Part shown: piece after piece, positions 21,930 to 28,198 of the stretch
Layout: every line of letters starts with the position of its first letter
Numbering within the stretch: position 1 is the stretch's first letter
Source: Acetatifactor sp.
GTDB taxonomy: Bacteria; Bacillota; Clostridia; Lachnospirales; Lachnospiraceae
DNA length: 28,198 nucleotides
Reading direction: 5' to 3'
Assembly (NCBI GenBank): GCA_016303085.1
Contig: JAEDMI010000006.1
Coordinates: 1 to 28,198 of the forward strand
Made by a program: the position numbers and the translations under genes
The notes under the pieces: model-generated
The model's input: the letters and a program-made list of their open reading frames with translations, nothing else
Database searches by the model: none
Told to the model about the DNA's origin: nothing

Positions 21930-22134
21930 GATGTTTTGCCCCTCCTTCCAAAGGTATATATGACATTATACATTATTACTCTATTTTTTTCATCCTTTTT
22001 TTACAAAAACAGCATAAATTTCTTTTAAAAAGACTCAAGCCGACATATTTCGCAAAAAGCAACTCAATTTGTTATAATTCCGCACAATTTTCATATAATA
22101 TGTACTTTTCGATTGATATTTTAGAAAACAGGTA
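21930..22134. other. AT-rich divergent intergenic region
   Basis: This stretch separates the chemoreceptor and the phosphodiesterase and is strongly AT-rich with several A and T runs. A TATAAT (21965-21970, minus strand) lies 36 bases before the chemoreceptor start, but no convincing -35 element is placed 16-18 bases before it. No open frame, repeat or known riboswitch was seen. Confidence 0.5.
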
Positions 22135-22140
22135 TATAAT
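22113..22140 (+). promoter_or_regulatory. Promoter of the EAL phosphodiesterase gene
   Basis: TTGATA (22113-22118) and a perfect TATAAT (22135-22140) are spaced by 16 bases on the plus strand. The expected start is near 22147, which gives a short 5' UTR of about 55 nt. Confidence 0.7.
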
Positions 22141-22146
22141 ATAGAT

Positions 22147-22193
22147 AGAGTACCGCACAAAATTTACTCTTTCTATATCTGTGCGGTAGGAGG
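22147..22193 (+). promoter_or_regulatory. 5' UTR hairpin or pseudoknot next to the ribosome binding site
   Basis: TACCGCACA (22151-22159) and TGTGCGGTA (22180-22188) form a perfect 9-bp stem whose 3' arm runs into the AGGAGG ribosome binding site (22188-22193). The predicted first six bases AGAGTA (22147-22152) can also pair with TACTCT (22165-22170), which lies in the loop. The two helices interleave as in an H-type pseudoknot, or compete if the connecting loop is too short. This could limit translation of the phosphodiesterase. It is too short for a c-di-GMP riboswitch. Confidence 0.5.
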
Positions 22194-22201
22194 ACGACTA
22201 T

Positions 22202-23869
22202 ATGAGCACCAACGCCGAGATCCTGACCTTCGATAATATTTGTCGCATAACAGAAGAATTCTCTCCATGCATGAACGATTACCTGTATGTGTATGATTTG
22301 GTCAGTGATACTTACTATATAACAGAGCGGGCAGTGAAACGTTTTAACCTGCCGGGCAGCATCTTCCACGATGTGGTGGCTACCCACGGCAAATTTGTTT
22401 ATCCCGATGATTTTCCCATGCTGGAATTGGACTTAATGCAGGTTCTGTCCGGTCAAAAAGAGGAGCATAATCTGGAATACAGATGGCTTGGGGCAGACGG
22501 CTCCCCGGTCTGGATTAACTGCAGGGGCCGCGTCATATATGACGAAAACCGGACCCCCATTCTGATGGTGGGATGTATTAACGAAATCGGAAACCAGCAG
22601 AAGGCTGACAATGTCAGCGGACTGCCCGGCGAAAGTTTTCTGCATGAGCATATGCAGATGATGATTCCCGATTTTTCCAAGGGATTATTGATGCGCATCG
22701 GTATTGATGACTTTAAGACTCTCAACGAAAGACACGGCATGGGCTACGGTAACTTTATTTTAAGAAAAGTGGCCGACTGCATCCAGCAATCCCTGGATGC
22801 TTTTCAGTATGCCTACCGTATTGTCTCCGATGAATTCATTGTTCTGGATGTCTCCGACAGACCTGCGGCATCCATGAATCTGCTCTATCACCACATTCGC
22901 TCAGCTGTGGACAATCTGGTCGAGCAGCAGCACTATAAAGCGCTGTACACCATATCGGGAGGCATTATCTCCCTGAGCGATATCAAAGTGAATAATTATG
23001 AGGAACTTCTGAAACTGACTGAGTTCGCACTGGCAGAGGCAAAGAATCGCGGTAAGAATCAGGTGTATTTTTTCTGCCCCGCCGATTACGAAAAATTTTT
23101 GCAGCGGCGTCATATACGTTCCTGTCTCCGCCAGTCGGTCTCCAACAATTTCGATGGATTTGATTTGAACTACCAGCCTATCATCATGAGCAACGGCGAG
23201 CATCTGTATGCTGCGGAGACTCTTCTGCGTTACCGGACGCCGGAAGGCAAAAGCATTTCTCCCTATGAGTTCATACCCATACTGGAGGACAGCGGTCTCA
23301 TCATTCCGGTAGGAAAATGGATTATCAAAAATGCACTGGACATGTGTGCACAGTGCAGGGAAAAATATCCCGACTTTAAGGTATCCATCAACCTCTCCTA
23401 CATACAGCTTCTGAAAAGTCCGATGTTTGAGGAGATTATGGAGGCGTTGGATCAGCATGCCCTGCCTCCCAACAGCCTGATTGTAGAACTGACAGAGAGC
23501 GGTCATCTGGAAAACAGTCCCGCCATTCAAAACGTGTGGCGCAAGCTGAAAAATGTGGATGTGAGCATCGCCATTGATGATTTCGGCACCGGATACTCCA
23601 ATCTGCAGAATATCGGAAATCTCCGTCCCAATATTGTCAAAATTGACAGAAGCTTCACTGTAAAGGCGCTGCAGAACGACTACGAATTTGAACTGTTGAT
23701 TCACATTATCCGCATGATACACAGCATCGGATTGAACTTGGTTGTAGAAGGCATTGAAACCAGGGAAGAGCTGATAAAAATTACAGCTCTGAATCCCGAT
23801 TTCATTCAGGGATATTTTTACAGCAAACCTTGTCCAAAGGAGGAATTCTTTGGAAAATTTGGGGTTTAG
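22202..23869 (+). CDS. PAS-GGDEF-EAL protein, probable cyclic-di-GMP phosphodiesterase
   Basis: The 555-residue cytoplasmic protein has an N-terminal PAS-like domain (about 20-130), a GGDEF domain (about 138-295) and an EAL domain (about 305-555). The GGDEF signature is degenerate: RIVSDEF at 206-212 replaces RxGGDEF, so cyclase activity is unlikely. The EAL domain keeps the metal and catalytic residues: Glu339 (in ETL instead of EAL), Asn397, Glu429, Asp459 and Asp460 in DDFGTG, Lys480 and Glu516. It therefore probably hydrolyses cyclic-di-GMP, with PAS and GGDEF domains as regulators. No membrane segment is seen. AGGAGG lies 8 nt before the ATG. It may affect motility together with the neighbouring chemoreceptor. 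Confidence 0.92.
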   Translation: MSTNAEILTFDNICRITEEFSPCMNDYLYVYDLVSDTYYITERAVKRFNLPGSIFHDVVATHGKFVYPDDFPMLELDLMQVLSGQKEEHNLEYRWLGADGSPVWINCRGRVIYDENRTPILMVGCINEIGNQQKADNVSGLPGESFLHEHMQMMIPDFSKGLLMRIGIDDFKTLNERHGMGYGNFILRKVADCIQQSLDAFQYAYRIVSDEFIVLDVSDRPAASMNLLYHHIRSAVDNLVEQQHYKALYTISGGIISLSDIKVNNYEELLKLTEFALAEAKNRGKNQVYFFCPADYEKFLQRRHIRSCLRQSVSNNFDGFDLNYQPIIMSNGEHLYAAETLLRYRTPEGKSISPYEFIPILEDSGLIIPVGKWIIKNALDMCAQCREKYPDFKVSINLSYIQLLKSPMFEEIMEALDQHALPPNSLIVELTESGHLENSPAIQNVWRKLKNVDVSIAIDDFGTGYSNLQNIGNLRPNIVKIDRSFTVKALQNDYEFELLIHIIRMIHSIGLNLVVEGIETREELIKITALNPDFIQGYFYSKPCPKEEFFGKFGV

Positions 23870-23877
23870 GCTGTATT

Positions 23878-25932
23878 TTACAGACTCATTTGTCCCTCTA
23901 TGCCCTCAAATTCTATGTACTTCTCGCTGCCGTCCTTCATTTGAAGCACCACAGGACCGTAGCCGCCGCAGCACTCGGGGTCCGTATAGATAACACTCTT
24001 TATGGGGAACAGTTCTTCCTCCGTAAAGTCTTCGTGGCTCTCTTTGGTAATCACTTGGGAAATCAGTATATAATTTTCATACCCATACTGCTCCTCCCTG
24101 TCCATGGCGGCGTAAACCACAACGGAGCGTTCCGACTCAGGGTTTGTTCCCACACTGTACACCAGGCTCAGTTCCTTCCAGCCGTCAAAAATTGACATTG
24201 CCATCTGTTTCTCTGTACCCTGCGAGTCCCTGCCCTTCAAGATAATCGCTTTTGCGTTTCCGCACACTTTCTCCGTAATTTCCGTTCCGTTGTCCGGAAA
24301 ACCGTAGGAACCCAGTGTCAGCTCAACGGGGCATCTGTGTAATCTCAATTTATCCACCCGCATGATACCGCAGGGCACAGGAAAGTCTGCCAGATTCAAA
24401 GCCTGCAGCCAATGGCATTCCGTGTCCAGCCTGTAATCAAAAAACTGTCTGCGATATAATACACCGTTTTTCTCCCCACACCAGAAGGTCACATTGGCCT
24501 CGGAAAACCGATTCGTGGTAATGTCCCTTAAAACGTACTGCTGAGCTTCCACATCCACGGTGGGTCCGGACTCCCAGGGATACTTGGTATTGAAGGAAAG
24601 CTTTGAGTAATTCCACATACCGTGGGTATCATTTGTGTTCTTCAGTACTTTGCCCGTGCGGAGAATGGTCTCTCCGTTTGCCTCATGGTTTGAAAAGCAG
24701 AGCGCCGGTCCGTTCAATGTCGTAACCTTTACCTCATTTTCCTGCAAGGTATCCCAGGTTCCGTTATTCTCCTTCTCTGTCCAGAAAGGATGGTCTGCGG
24801 GAAGGTGAAGACATAGAAATGCCTTTCCCAGCCAAAAGGGAGATTCCGCGCAGGAATAGCCCTGTACAAGAGGCGAAAACTGCCCGTAAAAGCCCAAGGT
24901 AGGAACTCCCTTGTACAGAAAATCCTCTCTTCCCAAAAACTGCATCAGAGAACCGGAGGAAATACGTCTTGCCCGTCCCGGATTAACCCTGCTTTCGCGC
25001 AGCAGTAAATTACCGTCAAAAGCACTGGTGGCCGCATTGCGATAGATATTGCTTCTGCCCCACATATTGGTCCAGCCGTCCCTGTCGAAGAAGTCTCCGT
25101 AGGTCTCCATAAGTTTATTGGAATTCTCCTCAAATCTCTTCGCCAGATAGGGGGCATTTTCATAGCCGTACCAGAGGTTCCAGATGGGCGCATATACATT
25201 GAAAGCCCAGCAGGAATAATAATCAAAGGAATGTCCGTCCCTGTACCAGCCGTCCCCCGCATAATAGTTTAAAATTGCCTGTGCATGGTCCAGCATTTTC
25301 TCCTCCCGGATGGGATACCCCTCCATATGAAGGAAAGCCATGTCCAGCATGTTAAAAAGGCGCCAGTTCTGGGGGACAGTGTTTGCATGGGCGTAGGAAT
25401 CCAAAAATGCGGCAATGGTATCCTTTTCCTGTTTTGTATAGGTATCCCATATCTGCTCCCTGCTGATCCAGAGGCAGATAACCAGAGCACAGGTCTCCAC
25501 CGTCTGTTGAAAAGCGCGGAAAGGGTCAGCATGTCCGGTGATATCCTGCTGATCCTCATAGGTACCCACATAGAGTTCATCCTCTTTTGTGCAGACCCGA
25601 AGCACCTGATTTTTATAGTACTCCGCCATGGAGTAGCCACAGATTGTCAGGTCGGGGATATTTTTCATCACAGGTGCCGCTATGAAAAAGGAGCGGGTCA
25701 GTCCTTCAAACACCTCCGCCGAGCGCTGTGTCCTTTGCTGCTCCGGGGAATCCTTCAGATGAGGATATGTGATTTCCGTCTCTTTTCTGGGCATGATAAC
25801 CGGCTTTTCAAAGTCATCGATATTCTGAAAGATGCCCTCCAACATATATCTCCCTGCTTCCAGCCAGCTCTCGCGGGTCAGCCCGGTGTAGGGACTCAAA
25901 TTGTAATCCAACGTCTTAGGTTTAAATTTCAT
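23878..25932 (-). CDS. DUF2264 domain protein, possible carbohydrate-active enzyme
   Basis: The 684-residue protein matches my knowledge of the DUF2264 family across most of its length: an N-terminal helical part (about 1-370) with SYAHANTVPQNWRLFNMLDMAFLHMEG, YYAGDGWYRDGHSFDYYSCWAFNVYAPIWN and SRVNPGRARRISSGSLMQFL, then a beta-rich C-terminal part. The family has an alpha/alpha-toroid-like helical domain reminiscent of polysaccharide lyases and glycosidases, but no reaction is established, so the substrate is unknown. There is no signal peptide, so it is probably cytoplasmic. GAGAGGAGA lies upstream of the ATG at 25932. It converges on the phosphodiesterase gene with an 8-bp gap. A promoter, hairpin and inverted repeat lie upstream. 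Confidence 0.8.
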   Translation of the reverse strand: MKFKPKTLDYNLSPYTGLTRESWLEAGRYMLEGIFQNIDDFEKPVIMPRKETEITYPHLKDSPEQQRTQRSAEVFEGLTRSFFIAAPVMKNIPDLTICGYSMAEYYKNQVLRVCTKEDELYVGTYEDQQDITGHADPFRAFQQTVETCALVICLWISREQIWDTYTKQEKDTIAAFLDSYAHANTVPQNWRLFNMLDMAFLHMEGYPIREEKMLDHAQAILNYYAGDGWYRDGHSFDYYSCWAFNVYAPIWNLWYGYENAPYLAKRFEENSNKLMETYGDFFDRDGWTNMWGRSNIYRNAATSAFDGNLLLRESRVNPGRARRISSGSLMQFLGREDFLYKGVPTLGFYGQFSPLVQGYSCAESPFWLGKAFLCLHLPADHPFWTEKENNGTWDTLQENEVKVTTLNGPALCFSNHEANGETILRTGKVLKNTNDTHGMWNYSKLSFNTKYPWESGPTVDVEAQQYVLRDITTNRFSEANVTFWCGEKNGVLYRRQFFDYRLDTECHWLQALNLADFPVPCGIMRVDKLRLHRCPVELTLGSYGFPDNGTEITEKVCGNAKAIILKGRDSQGTEKQMAMSIFDGWKELSLVYSVGTNPESERSVVVYAAMDREEQYGYENYILISQVITKESHEDFTEEELFPIKSVIYTDPECCGGYGPVVLQMKDGSEKYIEFEGIEGQMSL

Positions 25933-25959
25933 CCGATATTCTCCTCTCATGCAAAACGC

Positions 25960-25990
25960 CGGAATGCAGAATTACAGTTTCTGCATTCCG
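25960..25990 (-). promoter_or_regulatory. 5'-end hairpin of the DUF2264 transcript
   Basis: An 11-bp perfect stem CGGAATGCAGA (25960-25970) and TCTGCATTCCG (25980-25990) with a 9-base loop begins almost exactly at the predicted transcription start. No T-tract follows it, so it is not a terminator in this direction. It could stabilise the mRNA, or be a protein binding site. Confidence 0.55.
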
Positions 25991-25995
25991 ACGTC

Positions 25996-26024
25996 AGTAT
26001 AACACTTTCTGTCTCCTGTGAAAA
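25996..26024 (-). promoter_or_regulatory. Promoter of the DUF2264 gene
   Basis: On the minus strand TATACT (25996-26001) is a good -10 element; 17 bases upstream lies TTTTCA (26019-26024), a weak -35 element. A weak -35 fits with a promoter that needs or excludes a regulator. Confidence 0.5.
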
Positions 26025-26042
26025 TGTACAAATTTACATTTT
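26021..26042. promoter_or_regulatory. Inverted repeat overlapping the DUF2264 -35 element
   Basis: AAAATGTA (26021-26028) and TACATTTT (26035-26042) are perfect inverted arms with a 6-bp AT spacer, overlapping the -35 element of the DUF2264 promoter. The layout fits an operator for a dimeric regulator. No regulator gene is adjacent. Confidence 0.5.
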
Positions 26043-26157
26043 TATACAAAATATGTAGCAGTTCCGCCACGCGCCCGGCAAGTTCTGTCAAGCCGGTCAA
26101 CATGTGCTTTGTGCGCAGGTATCCACGCACATCTGACGGCATTTTGCGGCTGAACCG
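26043..26157. other. Intergenic region after the ABC transporter gene
   Basis: No gene, clear terminator or promoter was identified. Two GC-rich inverted repeats are present: TGTGCG/CGCACA at about 26113-26134 and CCGGC/GCCGG at about 26076-26097. Neither is followed by a T-tract, so the end of the ABC operon is not defined. Confidence 0.35.
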
Positions 26158-27939
26158 TTATGCAATGTCTTCCATCTGGGCAGTGTACAGGTGATAATAA
26201 TAGCCCTTCTTCTCCATCAGTTCCTCATGGGTTCCGCATTCCATGATGCCGCCCTGATCAATATACATAATCTTGTCACAGTTCTTGATGGTAGAAAGCC
26301 TGTGGGCGATGATGAAAGAGGTTCTTCCCTGCAACATGGCGTTCAGTCCCTTTTGTAATGCCCGCTCCGTCTGAACATCAATGCTGGAGGTCGCCTCATC
26401 CAGCACCAGAATGGAAGGATTGGAAAGCAAGGTTCTTGCAAAAGAAATCAGCTGCTTCTGTCCCTGGGACAGCAGAGAGCCCCTTTCCTTTACCTCCGTC
26501 TGATAGCCGTCCCGGAACCGGCGGATAAACTCATCGGCGCAGACCGTCTCGCTGGCCTTGATGATTTCCTCCTCGGTGGCATCCAGCTTACCGTAGCGGA
26601 TGTTATCTTCAATAGTTCCCGAGAAGATGAAGCTGTCCTGCAGCATGATTCCCATCTGGGAGCGCAGGGAATGCAACGTCACTTTGGAAATATCCTGTCC
26701 GTCAATCAGGACGCGCCCCTCGTTTACGTTGTAGAATCTGGAAATCAGGTTCACAATGGTACTCTTGCCGGCGCCGGTAGGTCCCACCAAAGCCACGCTC
26801 TCACCGGGCTTCACGGTAAAGGACAAATCTTTCAGTACCATCTTATCCGACTCGTAGCCGAAGGTTACATTCTCGAAGGTAACCTCCCCCCTGATTCCCG
26901 GCATCTCGATGGCATCCTCCGCATCGTCCACGGTGACAGGCTCATCCAGTGTCTCGAAGATACGCTCCAGATAAGCGATATTGTTGATAAAGTTGTTAAA
27001 AATATTGCCCAGGTTCATAATCGGCTGCCAGAACCGGGAAGCATAGGACGAAATTGCCACGATGACACCCAGACTGGTATTTCCCTGTCCGAAGACAAGC
27101 AGACCGAAAATAAAGATGGCTGCCCGAACCCAGACTGCTATATTATCGATTCCCGGCCACACCAGGTTGCTGTACTTAACCGCTTTCATCCAAGCACCGC
27201 GACAGCGGTCTGACAATTCCCTGAAGGTCTCTGAGTTTTCCTCCTCGCGGGCAAAAATCTGAGTAATCTTTGCACCCACGATATTTTCCTGCAAATATGC
27301 GTTCAGGTTGGAGTTCTTGTTGGACACCTGCTGCCAGGCTCTTCGTTGTTTCTTCTTAATCCAGAACATGAATACCGCCAGCACCGGCACACCCGCCAGA
27401 ACCACCAGCGACAGCTTCACATCCACGCAGAACATGAACACCACAATGAAAATCAGGTTCAAAATCTCCAGTACCACGTTAATCAAGCCGTTGGACAGCA
27501 TATCCGACACAGAGTTTACATAGTTTACCACACGTATCAGGATTTTTCCGTGAGGTCTGTCATCATAATATTGGAAGGGCAGCTTCTGTAAATGGGCGAA
27601 TATATCTCTTCTGATATCAAAGATAATATTCTGGCTGACATTCACCATGATGCGGGAGCGGATTGTGGTGAAAATGACGCTGACCACATAGGTAAAAATC
27701 AACACTGCCACCAAAATGAACAGCAGCCTGATATTCTCGTCAGGAATTGCCTCATCCAGCGCATGCTGGGTAATCATAGGAGCAAACAGACCGGCAATGC
27801 CGCCGATGGCACTCAGGGTCAGCGCCAATATCATCTGCCCCATATATTTCTTAATATAAACCGATGCACGGAGGAGATGATGGAAGTCAAAAGGTGTCTC
27901 CAGCACTTCATCTTCTCTGTAGGTATTTCTTCTTGCCAT
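26158..27939 (-). CDS. ABC exporter half-transporter, catalytically intact subunit
   Basis: This 593-residue half-transporter has a six-helix type I exporter membrane domain (about 30-320) and an ATPase domain (about 350-590). Walker A is GPTGAGKST (386-394), Q-loop Gln434, Walker B ILVLDE with catalytic Glu515, and H-loop His546. The signature is LSQGQ (490-494) rather than LSGGQ. This pattern matches the TM288/BmrD-type partner of heterodimeric exporters, which supplies the intact Walker motifs but a degenerate signature. It is preceded by its partner gene at 27987 onward, 47 bp upstream. The cargo, drug or lipid-like, cannot be told. The ribosome binding site is AAAGG, moderate. Confidence 0.92.
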   Translation of the reverse strand: MARRNTYREDEVLETPFDFHHLLRASVYIKKYMGQMILALTLSAIGGIAGLFAPMITQHALDEAIPDENIRLLFILVAVLIFTYVVSVIFTTIRSRIMVNVSQNIIFDIRRDIFAHLQKLPFQYYDDRPHGKILIRVVNYVNSVSDMLSNGLINVVLEILNLIFIVVFMFCVDVKLSLVVLAGVPVLAVFMFWIKKKQRRAWQQVSNKNSNLNAYLQENIVGAKITQIFAREEENSETFRELSDRCRGAWMKAVKYSNLVWPGIDNIAVWVRAAIFIFGLLVFGQGNTSLGVIVAISSYASRFWQPIMNLGNIFNNFINNIAYLERIFETLDEPVTVDDAEDAIEMPGIRGEVTFENVTFGYESDKMVLKDLSFTVKPGESVALVGPTGAGKSTIVNLISRFYNVNEGRVLIDGQDISKVTLHSLRSQMGIMLQDSFIFSGTIEDNIRYGKLDATEEEIIKASETVCADEFIRRFRDGYQTEVKERGSLLSQGQKQLISFARTLLSNPSILVLDEATSSIDVQTERALQKGLNAMLQGRTSFIIAHRLSTIKNCDKIMYIDQGGIMECGTHEELMEKKGYYYHLYTAQMEDIA

Positions 27940-27986
27940 AATTCACAACCTTTCTTTGATTATTCCGGAAGAATGCTGCCCTAGAT

Positions 27987-28198
27987 TTACTCATTCCCTT
28001 CTCCCGTCTGCAATTTTACCAGACTGTAATAATATCCCTTTTTCGCAACCAGCTCATCGTGGGTACCGGACTCCGTGATGTGTCCGTCCTGAAGAACCAG
28101 TATCTTATCTGCGAACTTTGTGGTTGAAATTCTCTGGGCAATAATAATCTTTGTGCAGGGGAAATCCAACTCGCTCAGGCTGTGCTGAATCTGCTTCT
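27987..28198 (-). CDS. ABC exporter half-transporter, degenerate-site partner (C-terminal fragment)
   Basis: Only the last 70 codons are in the window; the gene continues past the right edge. They read through the end of an ABC ATPase domain: KIIIAQRISTTKFADKILVLQDGHITESGTHDELVAKKGYYYSLVKLQTGEGNE. The H-loop histidine is replaced by glutamine (IAQRIS instead of IAHRLS), as in the TM287/BmrC-type subunit of heterodimeric exporters that carries the degenerate ATP site. With the next gene it should form one heterodimeric exporter. Confidence 0.88.
   Translation of the reverse strand, partial: KQIQHSLSELDFPCTKIIIAQRISTTKFADKILVLQDGHITESGTHDELVAKKGYYYSLVKLQTGEGNE

Noticed and set aside
22141..22201. 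A c-di-GMP riboswitch before the EAL gene
   Set aside because: The 5' UTR is only about 55 nt and lacks the size and conserved core of GEMM riboswitches; only simple helices are seen.

Overview
The window looks like chromosomal DNA of a Firmicute of class Clostridia, most likely a motile member of the Lachnospiraceae or a close relative. This rests on the protein sequences of the S10 ribosomal operon, the FabK/FabT type of fatty-acid synthesis operon, a Firmicute-type ECF sigma factor, strong AGGAGG ribosome binding sites, and two chemoreceptors. No tRNA, rRNA, CRISPR array, insertion sequence or prophage gene was seen.

Positions 1-5044 hold the start of the S10 ribosomal protein operon on the minus strand: rpsJ, rplC, rplD, rplW, rplB, rpsS, rplV, rpsC and the first codons of rplP. 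It is preceded by a good promoter and a leader of about 260 nt that folds into several helices. Three of its intercistronic gaps (rpsJ-rplC, rplW-rplB, rpsS-rplV) are also unusually long and can form structured RNA; the rpsS-rplV gap forms a compact three-way junction. Positions 5045-6749 hold two plus-strand genes, an RlmI-like methyltransferase and an orphan OmpR/KdpE-type response regulator, ended by a shared bidirectional terminator.

Positions 6758-8277 (minus) hold an ECF sigma factor and a translationally coupled single-span membrane protein, probably its anti-sigma factor. They sit behind a TGAAAC-N16-CGTCTA promoter that the sigma factor itself probably reads. A chemoreceptor (8326-10023) and a cardiolipin synthase (10136-11695) follow, each with its own promoter.

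Positions 11787-19959 (minus) form one type II fatty acid synthesis operon, in transcription order acpP, fabK, fabD, fabG, fabF, fabZ, a fused accD-accA, fabH and fabT. Compared with the well-known Streptococcus cluster, fabT and fabH have moved from the front to the back. accB and accC are missing from the places where they usually lie. Just downstream of the operon promoter are two perfect and one degenerate TTTGA-N3-TCAAA boxes at exact 16-bp spacing. They match the FabT operator, so the last gene probably represses the whole operon, itself included.

Positions 20163-28198 hold a second chemoreceptor (minus) and a divergent PAS-GGDEF-EAL cyclic-di-GMP phosphodiesterase whose short 5' UTR can fold into a hairpin or pseudoknot next to its ribosome binding site. 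A DUF2264 protein (minus) follows, with a promoter-associated inverted repeat and a 5' hairpin. The window ends with one complete and one partial subunit of a heterodimeric ABC exporter.
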